From positions 5,057,838 to 5,121,837 of the forward strand of contig CM034401.1 in assembly GCA_019925095.2 (NCBI GenBank): a stretch of DNA of 64,000 nt, read 5' to 3'. Each line of letters starts with the position of its first letter. Position 1 is the first letter of the stretch. Below are positions 46,440-58,525 of the stretch, piece after piece. This stretch comes from Dendrolimus kikuchii (taxonomy: Eukaryota > Arthropoda > Insecta > Lepidoptera > Lasiocampidae). The notes beneath the pieces are model-generated. The model did not search any database, was not told the DNA's origin, and was given only the letters and a program-made list of their open reading frames with translations. Made by a program: the position numbers and the translations under genes.

Positions 46440-46760
46440 ATAAAAATGAAGTCCTTTATTTATCTATTTTGATGACGCAGGGAGGATGTCTTTTCTTGGG
46501 ACACCATCCTCGGGCCTGGGAGAAAGACTCTACACAGTGGCCTCCACTCGAAGGAACAGGGCATGGTCGGCCGTCAGACTACTCACTAAACCTAAAAAGC
46601 GTACAGGAGAGAGGCGCAGGCTCTCTCCTGTACGCTTTTATGGGGTGCCACAGGAACTGAACTATAGGTATTACATCTGTGGCACTCCTACGCTTCGCTC
46701 TCGCTTAGGGCACCCCTGGGGTAGAGTACCCTCTTCACCAACAGGGGAGGGAATATAACA
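46440..46760 (+). other. GC-richer unclassified insert with perfect hairpin
   Basis: Open in two frames (63 and 90 aa) without known motifs. 46595-46613 (AAAAGCGTACAGGAGAGAG) is the exact complement of 46621-46639, loop 7 bases. GGAACAGGGC and CACCCCTGGGG blocks suggest an R-type retroposon piece. Confidence 0.45.
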
Positions 46761-47116
46761 ATGAAGGTCCTAAATTAGCCTTAGCTTCGCAGATGAAGAA
46801 TCAACCAGTACTAATTTTCCGCTAAGGCTATTAAAATATCAGGGACACAGACGCAAGTAAAGACACTACTTGTACTGTTAAAAACATACAAAATGGATTA
46901 TATAAAAAATACTAAAAAAAATACATGTATACGAAGATCGAGACTGATAGTATTAATTAAATTTTACATTATTGGTTTATAACGCCATCTCGTGAAAAAA
47001 ATATTTAATAATAAGTAATTCTTTCAAATCGAAAGTTGGACGCGAATCGAGTAAAAAGCTAGTATAATTTGCAAAAGATAAGTTTTTAAAGTTACGAAAG
47101 TAATATAAATTTCTTA

Positions 47117-47295
47117 GGCCTGATTTTTCAATCAGATAGAAGTTATTCTATAGAATAAAACACAACATTGGAAAATTTAAAATGACAGTTACATAAATAA
47201 ACAGTTGAATTGTTTCATTTTTGAATTTAGTCAGGTCATAATTTATTCGATCGATAACATTTATCTGATGATTAAAAAATTGACACTTAATAGAA
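47117..47295. mobile_element. MITE J, copy 2
   Basis: Same orientation as copy 1. Ends TGATTTTTCAATCAGATA and TATCTGATGATTAAAAAAT are inverted repeats. Confidence 0.62.
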
Positions 47296-47645
47296 ATAAT
47301 GTTTATCAAAGGTACTGAATATAAGAGACTGCTTTATATGTATTGTTACACCTATCTAATGTAGTAACTACGAAAGCAATTCACAATGTACAAAGTAACA
47401 TTTTGAAAATTCAATTTAAATTGCTTTCTATTACTGTTCTTTATTGTATTCCTTTCATGTGACACCTATAAAAAACAGAAGAAAGACGGAAAGACAAATA
47501 TTGTATTTGAAGAAATAACGACATACCTACCCTCATTACAATTCATTGGAAAACATTTTTTTGAGAATATATACACCTCACACTGAGCCAACGAGGTTTG
47601 CACTCGGCTTATAACTGTGCCAGAATTATAGTATATAATTTTTAT

Positions 47646-47959
47646 TATATTTTTTATTGCTGGAGTTCAGCAGACAGGCAGACGGCCCACTCGATGGAAA
47701 GCGGTTACTATCGCCTATGGACATTTGCAACAGCAAAGTTGCTACAAATGCGCTGCTGCTCTCTTAAGGGAGACTGGAACCTGGTGACTAATGCCGGAAC
47801 ACAGCTCAAGGTTGTTATGGCGACATACTTTAGACCAGGGGTGGTAGCCATCCAGTCGGGCAAATGCCCTACCACCTGGCTGTGGGTTCTTTTGTCGCCT
47901 CTTACGACAGGCCGCCCGGCCGCAGGAAATTGTATTCTTTCTCCGTTCCTGCACGGATA
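47646..47959 (-). repeat. SINE-1, full length, close to the family consensus
   Basis: All blocks are present with few changes; one of the best reference copies. The 209-aa plus-strand frame starting at 47598 runs through it and is not a host gene. Confidence 0.87.
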
Positions 47960-48224
47960 TGACATAACGCTAATAATTTTCAATGTGAACCCCTCCTTTC
48001 CCGCGATAGCAAAACGACCCAAAAATTTAATGCGAAACAAACTTGCAACTAAAAACTTGCTGTTACAAAACTGCTGCGCTTTAAAGGTGTACGGCCAAAA
48101 CCTTTCGAAACTGGTTTATTCACAAATACCCATTTACCGAGATTTTGTTGCTAAAAACCATTTAATTGAGCTTAAAGTTAGAATGAAAAAAATATTGTCT
48201 ATGTATCCTACTAATCCTTCCTAC

Positions 48225-48429
48225 TAATATTATAAACACAAAAGTTTGTGGGAATGTATGGATGTATGTTTGTTACTCTTTCAAGCAAAAACTACTGAAT
48301 GGATTTTGATGAAACTTTACAATAATATAGCTTACACATCAGAATAACGCATAGGCAATTTATAAACATATATTGTGTAACAATTTTCCATCACCACATG
48401 GGTGAAACCGCGCGGCGGAGCTAGTAAAT
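48225..48429 (+). mobile_element. Helitron-like non-autonomous element
   Basis: Starts TACTAATATTATAAACACAA and ends GCGCGGCGGAGCTAGTA; core TTACTCTTTCAAGCAAAAAC and CATCAGAATAACGCATAGGC. A CTAG end before T fits Helitron structure. Inverted relative at 54735-54915. Confidence 0.62.
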
Positions 48430-48600
48430 AAAATGAACAAGTTGGCGGTAGGCTAAATAAAATTTTAACAATACTCATTGACACTTGACATCTTTGTCTT
48501 GCGTGATCACGGCTACTGAAAAGTGGCCGAAACGTCGGAATAATAAAAATCAAATAAATTACCGCGCTTAAAACCGTTAAAATGTAGTTTTATTATGTAT
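48430..48600. mobile_element. TIR element B, right half only
   Basis: From GTTGGCGGTAGGCTAAATAA through GTGATCACGGCTACTGAAAAG to GCGCTTAAAACCGTTAAAA. The left end is replaced by a Helitron-like fragment ending CTAGTA. Confidence 0.62.
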
Positions 48601-49261
48601 AGGTTATAACCGGTTCGACTCTTTTTACCGGTTTCCAAGCCCCTGAGTACAAATTCATGTTTTAAATGTAGAAGACTACTATTTTGGCCACCTTCCCTGT
48701 ACTAATTAGCAGCCAAGGAACTCCAGCCAGTACCAAGCAAGTATTCTTTGGATTCCCGCTGCCAGAATTACCAACCATCATCTCATCTATCTTATCTGTA
48801 CCGTAATAACTTTGAAATGCAATTACAAATTATGTTTTATCTCTTTTCCCCACTTTACACAACTTTTGCCCGCCAACGAGATTAAAATGAAAAGTTTAAA
48901 TTAATTCTACGTTGCAGGAATTTATAAAGGTTGAATTATAAATAAGTAGCGCGCGGCTTTGTCTACGTTTATTAAAACGCTTCTTTTTGAAGATTAAAAA
49001 AAGTGTTATGCATGAAATTCGTTTAACATTTTATATTGTTTGCAAACTTTAGTTACTTTAAAATAAACATTTCATCGTTGTACTTTAATAGTCGTAATAA
49101 AGGAGCAAAGTTCATACATCTTAATCACATGTAATATGTGTACATGTAACATTGTATAGATACCTTAATTTTTAGATATACTTATCTTAATTTTTTTCTA
49201 ATGATGTTATCATAATCTTCTGATTTCTTTTATTGTTACTTTCAATTATTCGTTTACAATA

Positions 49262-49777
49262 GTAGGGGAGGCCAAGCGGGGATTTTGGGATTTACTCGAG
49301 CGTGGCAGAATAACATAAGGAGAGAAACCTTACACCATATAATGTACCCCCACCATATATGAACCCTTAATATAGGGGGGGCTATTTTTTAATCTTCAAT
49401 TTTTTTTTCAAACCCTCAGATTAAGGAAATTCCTCCACATAAGGACAGCAAGCTAAACCGTCTGTATATTAATCTGAGGCGCTCGAGTATTTCTATGTTA
49501 CGTTTTATTTTGCATATTCAAAAATCGTCCATGACTTTTGGTCGCGTCCAAATCGTCAGTCTTTTGAATAGGAGTTCCTTCAGGGTTTACTTAACATCCC
49601 TATTCAATATCTGACGCGCTTGAGTATTTCTGTGCGACTCTTTTTTTTAAACCTGTACACGCTCACCCAACCAGTGGAAGGGCATACATTATATAATCTT
49701 TTTTCTTTTTAGCATCTAATCTTCACAATCAAAAAGGTCCCCGCGACGCTAGAGTTTAGCATCTTGGGCTCCCCTAC
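49262..49777. mobile_element. 516-bp MITE with 7-bp target duplication
   Basis: Ends GTAGGGGAGGCCAAG and CTTGGGCTCCCCTAC are inverted (one mismatch). TACAATA is present on both sides (49255-49261, 49778-49784). Subterminal words CTCGAGTATTTCT / CTTGAGTATTTCT repeat inside. Superfamily unclear from a 7-bp duplication. Confidence 0.75.
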
Positions 49778-50414
49778 TACAATAATGTTATTTTTGATAA
49801 TGAAATGCTATTATAAAGTCGAGAATTATTTAAGTAATAAATTTTAATAATTATTAATGAATTCTTATTAAATTAATGTTTTGCTTGACATTTAATACTA
49901 TTATCTAATTTATTTAACTATTATTGTAAATTAGTTTCAATTTAGATTTAGTTATAAGATCTGAAAATTGCACGCCTAATAAGGCAAAATGTATTGAGAG
50001 AATTACCACAAAAAATACACCTTTGTACACATACATTTCCAGCAATAAATTATTATTCTATTCTATTTTTTCTTGTATTTACCGTGTGTCGCATGACATT
50101 TGTGATTTAGGAGGTGAGCACTGCAAATCAATGTTGTGCCGGACTATGTTTTGGCACAGCAAAAAACTGAGTGCCAACCTCATTTCGCAAATTGCGGCAC
50201 AAAATTTCGTTTTAAATATTATGTTTTTAGAAATGTATGTTTTTTTCTTTCTTTTTTTTATAGTAAGTTCGCATTTGACCATGGTCTCGCCCGATGTATA
50301 GCGAAGATATGGTCTAAGATGGTGCACGCTTACTAGAAGAATTTTTTTTTTTGGTATCTTAGTGGCTAATGAGCTAGTTCTGTTACGCCACCGTCATGTA
50401 ATATAAGCACCACC

Positions 50415-50610
50415 AGCCAAGATTAAGGACTTCGCTTCATCTTTTCTGGCGCGCTCTCCCGAAGAATGGAATAATTTTCCTGAGCCCATTTTTCCTGAAA
50501 AATAATATCTAAGAGTCTTCAAGTCACGAGTGAATAGTTATCTTCTGGGTAAGCGTGCTCCTTCCTAAATCACGTCATCAATATCAAATGAATCAGTGGT
50601 GAAACGCGAA
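50415..50610 (+). pseudogene. LINE 3' coding end, second copy
   Basis: FLARSPEEWNNF, an in-frame stop, then LRVFKSRVNSYLLGKRAPS and the natural stop. Same family as 8945-9265. Confidence 0.68.
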
Positions 50611-50662
50611 CGAATGCAAAAAATATTACGCACTCTTTTCTTAAACTCGTGGTAAGTCAAGT

Positions 50663-50905
50663 CGTGGTAGCGTAATGGCTAGCGCACGCATCCGACACTC
50701 ATAGGCGGTTGGAATCCTGGCCGGGGAGCCCATGCACCACTTAGGCAATTTTCTGACCTAATGTGCATATTGATACAATTACAACGGTGAATTAAAACAT
50801 CGTGATGAAAACTACACATCAAAGCGACAAGCGTGGCGGATAACTCTCCGTTCCCCAGTAGTGGTAGGCCTGAGCTCAGCAGTGGGACATTATTGTTTTT
50901 TCTAA
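50663..50905 (+). repeat. tRNA-derived SINE-2, second copy
   Basis: Head GTCGTGGTAGCGTAATGGCT, B box degraded to GGTTGGAATCC, body as in the copy at 26 kb, end CTCAGCAGTGGGACATTATT. Confidence 0.8.
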
Positions 50906-50924
50906 ACGCGTCACAAATGCAGAG

Positions 50925-51100
50925 GGTTCTAATACTGGCCAAAAACATGCCTCACTTAAACATTTTTGGATATAGTATGCATATTGTTACAATTACGACT
51001 TGCTGACGATAAAGGAAAACATCGTGATAGAGCCTACACATAGATGACTGATGTGTGAAATCTACCAAGCTGCTTTAGACGAGCATGGCGGGTATATTTG
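50925..51100 (+). repeat. SINE-2, head-truncated copy
   Basis: Directly follows the copy at 50663-50905 and repeats its body (GGAAAACATCGTGATAGAGC ... GGCGGGTATATTTGCC) without the promoter region, as in a tandem duplication or nearby insertion. Confidence 0.65.
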
Positions 51101-51109
51101 CCATGTCAC

Positions 51110-51735
51110 CACTATGTTCTTTTCACTATTGTAATACTTGCAACAACTCAGAAGGATTTAGAGCAATAAAAGAACAGCAACTGGTCAGTATACTTTTAAT
51201 CAGAGAACCTTACGGCTTAACCACATTTCATACACTGAATTCACACACTCAACAGACATTGTTTGAACACCTCGCCAACCCCTCAACTTAGCAAATTGGC
51301 ACAACCGATAGCGGATTGAAGTCATTGATAAACTATTTTAACTAAAAAGATTATGAATGACTAGAATTTGTTACAAAACGTTCGGAAATTTTAGATAATA
51401 TTTTATATATTATATTATATAAAATTATATTTAAAGTTCTACATGTAATAAAATAATAATAATATTTATTATTATTATTATTAAATCGAACACAGTAAAA
51501 AATGTATCACTTCTGCCAATATGAAAATAAAATATAATGAATACCGTCTATATATAATTGGGAGATTTTGAATTATAATCTACACAAATACCACATTATA
51601 CTAGAGATAAATATTGTTATACATATAATGATGGTAAATTATAGAAAACTACTCTATACAAAACAGGCGCTAATCACAGAATTAATAAAAATATAACAAA
51701 ACTATTATTCAATTAAGGAAAAGGCCGATTGTGGC
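51110..51735 (+). repeat. Repeat W, uninterrupted copy
   Basis: Contains both halves that flank the 1.8-kb element at 16.5 kb (AATACTTGCAACAACTCAGA ... GATAGCGGATTGAAGT and TGAATACCGTCTATATATAA ... AACAGGCGCTAATCACAGA), separated here by ~130 AT-rich bases. Confidence 0.7.
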
Positions 51736-51851
51736 GTTAATTATATTATATTCAGACCAGAGTTGCTGTTGTATAGTGTCTATTAAAAGCATTCTTATTG
51801 GCCTTCGATATTAATAAAGAGCTATTAAAAGAAATAGTTCCTATATTCCTC

Positions 51852-52178
51852 TATCCGTGCAGGAACGTAGAAAGAATACAATATCCTGCGACCGGGCGGC
51901 CTGTCTTAAGAGGCGACAAAACAACCCACAGCCAGGTGGCAGGCTATTTGCTCGTCTGGATGGCGACCACCCCTGGTCTAAAGTATGCCGCCATAAAAAC
52001 CTTGTGCTGTGTTCCGGCATTAGTGACCAGGTTCCAGTCTCCCTTAAGAGAGCAGCAGCGCCTTTGTAGCACCTTTGGTGTTGCAAATGCCCGTAGGCGA
52101 TTGTAACCGCTTTCCATCAAGTGGGCCGTCTGCATGTCTACTGAACTCCTGCAATAAAAATAATGAAAAATAAAAAAA
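51852..52178 (+). repeat. SINE-1, full length
   Basis: Starts ATCCGTGCAGGAACG and ends with an interrupted A-rich tail. Confidence 0.87.
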
Positions 52179-52739
52179 TTACACATTTTTTTTTATTTGT
52201 TTACGGTGTTGGATTTTCTTACAAAAAATACGAGTTTCAAATTATAATCCACTTACTTAAACTTACTTAAAGTCTAACACTTATTTCTTACATTAGTTTA
52301 CACACTCTTCTACTACTAACGGTCGGTTCTTATATGAAAAAACAGGTTTATTTTTAGGACGAACATATAAAAGTAAAACAAACACATTTAAAGTAATAAA
52401 GCAAGAATACAAAGAGAAAACATCCGCAAAGTATCAAGAAAAGGTATACATATATATGTCCTAAAAATTGGATCAAGCTCAGCAAAAATAACGATCTTTT
52501 AGACCAACGCTAATCTTCCACTTGAACCAAGAGCAAAGTCACGGCAAACAGTACTTTCTTCCATGGTAATAGTGACAATTAGTTAAATAAATTTACAAAT
52601 ATTTATAAAAAAATCTCTTACTGTTCATTCGGTTGCCTTACCACCAGTTGAACTTTGACATTACTTTTATGGCGTTTCTGTCTTTTAACCGATAGTTAGG
52701 GAAATGAACAGTCGGTAAGATATAGAAACCGGCCATTAA

Positions 52740-53060
52740 TCATCTATATATTAATACGTGAAGCAAAAGCTTTGTACCCCTTTTTACGAAAATCGCACGG
52801 ACTGAGGAGTACGAAATTTCGCACATTTATAGGTTATAAAGAGAAGAAGCAGCGAATGCTAATTTTTTTTTAGTTATACATAAAAATTCATTAAATCAAT
52901 AAAAAACATTTCACACACTATCATGTATACACACACAAGCATATATACTCTTTTGTTTATTGTTCAATTCAAATAAACTGTATAGTTTGGCGAAATTTAT
53001 GATTATAGAAGTATCATCTTTAACATTAATTATTATGGTTGAATTTCGACCACCGGCGAC
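52740..53060 (+). repeat. Dispersed repeat K, copy 1
   Basis: ATATTAATACGTGAAGCAAA, AAATCGCACGGACTGAGGAG, ACACACACAAGCATATATAC and TTGAATTTCGACCACCGG; inverted copy at 58526-58790. Confidence 0.65.
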
Positions 53061-53432
53061 CACTAGTACTTTGTAACTGTAAGTAATTATCAGCATAGAA
53101 AAGCTTTATGAACCTCGAAATATCGTTGTATCGAGAATTTAAGCCCACGAACCTGGTATATAATCGCTAGTGAGAATTTGTAATGTATATTTGAATTTCC
53201 AATAAAGTGTATTGCGTTGATAAGGATGTGAGAACAAGCTGAATAGACCGAGGGCCTGCGGCGTGCTGATAAACGATTTAGGGTGGCTGGAATGCCGTTA
53301 CGCTATTCAGCATTGAATTGTAATGTACCCAGCCAAAATCATAACTAATTGAACTTATATTTTATAACTTATCGCCCTTATACCATTTTTATGGTTCTTT
53401 ATTCCAGTGCACATATAATAGCAGAACTCTCA

Positions 53433-53526
53433 TATTATGAGTTCAGCAGACAGGCATACAGCCCACCTGGTGGAAAGCCGTTACCGTCGTCTATGGACAT
53501 TTGTAACGCCAAGGGTGCTATAAACG
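53433..53526 (-). repeat. SINE-1 fragment
   Basis: Tail-proximal ~95 bases, then unrelated sequence. Confidence 0.68.
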
Positions 53527-53654
53527 AAAACTGGGGGTCGACGAGGTCTAAAAATCGACCCCTATTAATTAACACCAGCTCTTATTTGAAACTTTCAAAA
53601 TACTGCAAAGTTGTGTTACGTGTACCAACTTGTTAGAGAATGACTAATTTTAGT

Positions 53655-53960
53655 ACATATATACATACATACATAACTTCACGCCAGTTCCCTTGCGGGG
53701 TAGGCACGAACAACAGAGCGCCATTTAGGCCCATTCTTACACACCTCACTTGCTTCTTTGACATTCATAACTCTTGTCATGCACGCTCGTCTATTCTTAA
53801 GGCTCCTGACATCACCCTCCGCTAGTACACGATCAATTTGATCATGGAACGTGTGTCGTGGCCTTCCACGATTGTTTAGTCATTCTTTCATCATGCATTC
53901 TTTCCACATGCCCGAACCACCGGAGCATTCCTTTCCTTACCTTCACCCCGACACTTTCTA
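53655..53960 (-). pseudogene. RTE-type LINE, longest local copy of the 3' end
   Basis: On minus: LRWFGHVERMHDERMTKQ, a broken junction, then GRPRHTFHDQIDRVLAEGD and the RSVVRAYPARELA stop. The RWFGHVERM motif is in the C-terminal region of many LINE reverse transcriptases. The break near 53873 makes it a pseudogene. Confidence 0.75.
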
Positions 53961-54186
53961 ATTTTAGTAACAAAATTATGTCAAGTTTACTCACTTAACC
54001 AACCGCAGTTTTTAAATTGGTATTTTGTAACAATACGAAAACAACTAGAGAGATAGGATTTTTAAAGTAATTTGGCTATGGGGGTCTGAGGTATCAGTTC
54101 ATTTTGAAAAGGGGTCTCTTGCCCAAAATAGTATAACAGCCTTGCAGAGATTTGGGTAAAAAAGTACCAAATATTAACTATTTGGG

Positions 54187-54554
54187 CAGGGTTTCCCCTT
54201 TATTGTTCAGCCTTTGATGTGACTATTCACACAGCACAGTAGGCAATGAACACCGTCTACACGCTACGCCTTTTATACAAAAATACTACCCTACAAAACA
54301 ATAACATTGCATCATTGCTAAAAATAGCAATTACATCATAGTGTTGCCAGGATCACAAAAACAATTTAGTGGGCTTATAAAATTAACTAACCAATAGAAA
54401 ATGGTAATTTAATTATAAATCGAATCATCTTATCAGATGATTTATCGATTACTCGACTAAATATCTATGACGATTGTCTATGTGATATTAATATACACTA
54501 GGTTCTCATGAGTAGTGTGGTGGACATCTTGTAACAATAGTTTGGGAATCGCTG
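54187..54554. mobile_element. Possible hAT-type MITE
   Basis: CAGGGTTTCCC at left and GGGAATCGCTG at right are imperfect inverted ends of hAT type. No 8-bp duplication was found, so this is weak. Confidence 0.3.
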
Positions 54555-54734
54555 GTCTATCGGGCATAGTCTAATACTTTTCAATACAAAGAACTTCTAT
54601 CCGGATACATTCCTAGAACGGTCATACGGTGTAATGGGCAGAGACATTTACTCTCAAACGTCTTTCGTCATTTATTTTCGAATCAGAACATTTTTCGCTT
54701 GTTTTTTATGTTTAAGTACATTTTACATTTTATG

Positions 54735-54915
54735 TTCCACTAGTTGCGCCCCGCGATTTCACCCGATTGGTGATGGAAAATCGTTATATTTTGGATAATT
54801 CACACTTTTTATTTATAAATTATTGCCTATGTGTTATTCTGATGCTATAATATTGTAAAGTTTCATCCAAATCTATTCGATGTTTTTGAGTGAAAGAGTA
54901 ACAAACATACATTCT
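54735..54915 (-). mobile_element. Helitron-like element, inverted copy
   Basis: Reads on minus as 48225-48429: GAGTAACAAACAT complement, TTGCCTATGTGTTATTCTGA complement, ending ACTAGT at the left. Confidence 0.6.
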
Positions 54916-55792
54916 TAGAACTTATTTTTGTGTTATATAGACTTATTGTCGGGCGGCGCTGGGTTTAGCGATAAGCAAACCTTTTCAAAATTAGAAAAAA
55001 GGAGAATGGGACAATTTTGAAGGGCAGCGGGAAGAAAGAGCACGCACGTACCTGATTAATGGGCATGAAATGCAGCTGCTCCTCTTCTCCTCAGTACACT
55101 TCACTCTTTACAAATGCACTTGTATGTTATAAGTTTGGCAGTATTATGTATTTATTTAATTATAAAGCGGCGATTTACATATAGCGGTATTAGTTGCGTT
55201 ATTTATGAAATATAAACATTTGCGGAATATTGCGAGCGTAGTATATTATTTTATATTACACTATGAAAATATATTAATTAATTTCTTTTATATATTTGCT
55301 ATGTGCGGGACGATTTAATTTAATTTGACATGACAATGAAATGACTTATTGACGTGCGTGCGAAAAAGGGAACACGCCGACAAATTTAAAGGAAGAATTT
55401 AAATTAATTTAAAGAAAGTTTGTATAGGCTGAAAAAGTTTGCTTAGCGATACCACTTGTATTCTTATAGTTTTAAAGAATTCTTCACTATGTAAGAACTT
55501 CTTTAACTATTGATAAACATATGTCGTGATGAACATCTGTAACACTTAGTAGTTTCGTTTATAAAATTTACTGTCGTTAAAATGTAATTAATAATAATGA
55601 TTGTGTGATTTTTATAAGTAGTGTAAATAATTTAATTATTGAAGTACTGATGTGTGTGGTACTTCCGGTCAACCAGTCTCCTTGTCACTTCCGTTGATGA
55701 ATTCATATTATGAGAACTTTTACTAATATACTGATGTAAGCGACATTTCCGTTTAACTACCTCCATTACTGGTTTTTTTTTCGTTCTTAAAG

Positions 55793-55830
55793 TATAAAAC
55801 CTGGCGGGGGTAGCGCACAAAAGTCAGTGT
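55793..55830 (+). promoter_or_regulatory. Candidate TATA plus initiator core promoter
   Basis: TATAAAA at 55793-55799 is followed by TCAGT (55824-55828), the arthropod initiator, with its A 33 bases after the TATA start. That is the normal insect spacing. No first exon or start codon can be identified downstream, so it may be chance. Confidence 0.33.
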
Positions 55831-56180
55831 AATTATTTGACAGTCAAGTGTGAGGTCAATAAGTTCTGTGCAAGTGTTCTGTCTAAATCCGAAGAAAGAT
55901 ATATTAAAGTGATTTATGGATTGAAATGCTACCTCACATTTTTGGATATGTTACCTGTTTCTTTCTTGTACCTAAAATTTCATTGATTCTTACAGGCTGA
56001 TCAGACAAAAACGAACAACGAAAGGCATTTCAGAGTAAGACCTCTGGTCCCTTTATACCATCTCCCTTGTCCTCCTTGACGGCCTCTGTATTGGAGTAGC
56101 TATTTTGTTATTGAGAAGCTGGCAAACAGCTATACAGCCCAGCTAAGAGAACGTACCCATACTACGTGACCCGTTCAGGT

Positions 56181-56200
56181 GGGCAGGAGGGGAGGGAGGG
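56181..56200 (+). other. G-quadruplex motif
   Basis: GGG CAGGA GGGG A GGG A GGG: four G-runs with loops of 5, 1 and 1, meeting the usual G4 rule. Confidence 0.7.
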
Positions 56201-56899
56201 TGAGGAAGAAAGTCATACATATAAGTTAGGTAAAAAGTATACATTCTATTGTATGTACACAAAGTTAGTTTTCAAATCAAAGGTATGTATGTATATCTAA
56301 CCGTGAATAGACTGTTTAGTTACTATTTTTTTTAAACGAAATCGACGGACTCTATGTTCCATACCTTTTTTAAGAGTATTTAATTTAATTTTACTGGAAT
56401 TTACACGCTTAATTATAATTATTGATCGAAGTGTGTGACATTTTATTGAGTGTTGTTTTTGTGTTGGAGTATACCTTAAAATTAATTATAATAATATTTA
56501 AATCTAGGTTTTATTCTAAATACTTATTCTGATTCTGACTGTTTAGATTCTACTAGGTATTGAAATAGCTATCTAATCTAGTGAAAGAGTAGCTAAATTG
56601 ACAACACTGTATACCTATTACAACGGAAATTGAAAGCGTGCATACGTTGTAATAGGGTGACTGATTCAATTATGTATCCCAAGCAAGCAACACTGCGCTT
56701 GCTGTTAGTTATAAATATACATCGACTATTGCCAATATTATACTTTACGCTCATACTGATTAAAGTTTATTTTTCTATTTATCTCACATTTTATTTACAA
56801 TAATATAAACTAATGTAAGAAATAAGACCACTACTGGTTGTAGAATAAATCTTGTATTCGGTTTACACAATATACAAACACACGGATATTAAATTTAAA

Positions 56900-57330
56900 A
56901 GTATGCACTCAGCGTACTATGGTCCGAGTCAGTGTCCGATACAGAGCACTGCCCAAGCGCATAGGTCGCGGGGTGTCGGGAGTGTCTATTGGCCAAGAGG
57001 TTGTTCCAATGCGAAAGCAACCACCGTGCGCAATCGACTGGCGAAATTTTTTTTGTTGGTCCGAAGACCTTACAACTTTACCGGGGTTTTTGGGGCGAGT
57101 GCCTTCGCAAAGCGAAGGTACTCGAGCCCGGGGGGCAACTTGATCGAGGACGCTCCTTAGGGAGTTTTACCTCGGCTGGACTGTTGCCATGAAGGGGGGA
57201 TGAATCTAATGATGCCCACCATAGGGCGACACAATGCACTAAGTGAGAACGGGCGACGGGTAATATAAAGCCCGAGGGGAAGGAAGGATCTCGGCGGACC
57301 GGGATCGGCGATTCGCGGCGGCCTACGCTA
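56900..57330 (+). other. GC-richer segment next to a LINE, function unknown
   Basis: Three overlapping frames of 67-102 aa, none with a known motif. GAGTGCCTTCGC and GCGAAGGTACTC (57097-57123) form a hairpin. Possibly retroposon UTR. Confidence 0.35.
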
Positions 57331-58215
57331 TCTTACTGCCGTTTCGCAACGTGTTATGGCTGGGAGAAAAGAAACGGCGAAAGAAACTTCCCAGCAACAC
57401 ACCTAGTCTATCCTATGGGGATATGATTGACTAGGGGGGATGGGGCTATGTCTCCTGGCGTCCTTCGCGAGGACGTGGAGAGATCGTGATTGGCGGCGTC
57501 TGAGACGCCGCCGTCTGTGTCTGTCTGTCAGTGCCTGCCAGCCTGCCGTCCTAACCGCAAGCGGGCTGATCCGGGCCAGCCGTTTTGTGATAACGTCGAC
57601 CCTGTCCGTGAGGACGTTACGCGGTCGTCGCACGAGAGCCTTTCGCCGAGGCTTATAATCGGATGCGGACACAACGAGCGGATTTCGATGGTGCGGCGCG
57701 AGATCGAAATACTTACGCGAGAGCGACGTAATGTAGTTTTTGATGGAGGGAAGCTCCAGATCGCGGTGAAGGTCGACGTTACGCATATAGAGGGCCACCA
57801 ACGGCTCAGCGCATGAATTTGTTCTGCACGATTTGCAGTTTATCTAAAAGGGCAGACTTGGCATGGCCGAATACCACACTCGCGTATGTCATGATCGGGC
57901 GCATGCATGTTTTATACAGAGTAAGCTTGTGTCTGAGGGACATTTTGCTTCGTTTGTCTATCATGGGTGCTAAACGACCCATCACAAATCGCGCTCGATT
58001 TCGGACTATAGTGATATGCTCGTTGAAGCGCAAGTTCTGATTTAGGGTGACAGCCAGGTCTTTGGTGTACTTTGCCCAGGGGATTTATTGATCGTAGAGC
58101 GAAATGGTTTTTAGGCGAAGGCAAGCGCGTTTGGGGGAGCGAAGCGTGCCCGGGGAAAAGAACATTGCTGCGCTTTTCTCCGGGTTTACCTCTATCCTCC
58201 ATTTGCGAAACGAAA
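57331..58215 (-). pseudogene. Jockey-like LINE, RT C-terminal half
   Basis: Minus strand reads FRKWRIEVNPEKSAAMFFS, KRACLRLKTISLYDQ, KDLAVTLNQNLRFNEHIT, ARFVMGRLAPMIDKRSKMSL and TLYKTCMRPIMTYASVVFGH, then MRNVDLHRDLELPSI. This is the conserved tail of Jockey-clade reverse transcriptases. A TGA and a frameshift near 57785-57806 and a stop near 58090 break it. The 3' flank carries the GCAACGTGTTATGGCTGGGAG module also seen in TIR element B. Confidence 0.82.
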
Positions 58216-58237
58216 CGAAAAGCCAGGTAGTATAAGT

Positions 58238-58480
58238 ATTTACCCGTCTGAATGGCTACCACCTCTGGTCTAGAGCATGCCGCCATAACAATCTTGAATT
58301 GTGTTCCGGCGCATAAGTGGCCAGGTTCCAGTCCCTTCTACGAGTCCGGCGGCACATTGGTAGCGACTTTAGTGTTGCAAATGTTCATAGGCAACTGTAA
58401 CCACTTTTCATCACAGTTGGGCCGTCAGCCTGTCTGTCTTAATTACTGGAGTACATCCAGTAATTAAAAAAAATACAATA
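58238..58480 (+). repeat. SINE-1, 5'-truncated, diverged
   Basis: Starts within the middle block (CTGAATGGCTACCACC). Near the tail, ATTACTGGAGTACATCCAGTAAT forms a short palindrome. It directly adjoins a Jockey-like LINE remnant. Confidence 0.72.
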
Positions 58481-58525
58481 AAGAAAACTTAAAGTAAGTA
58501 AACATAATCTATTAATATTAACCAG

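Noticed and set aside
47598..48227. 209-aa open frame, the longest outside the gypsy element
   Set aside because: Its first ~110 codons are an antisense reading of a SINE-1 copy and the rest has no motif.
48605..48640. GGTTCGACTC as a tRNA B box
   Set aside because: No A box or cloverleaf around it.
57490..57816. 108-aa plus-strand frame in GC-rich DNA
   Set aside because: Antisense to a recognisable Jockey-like reverse transcriptase.
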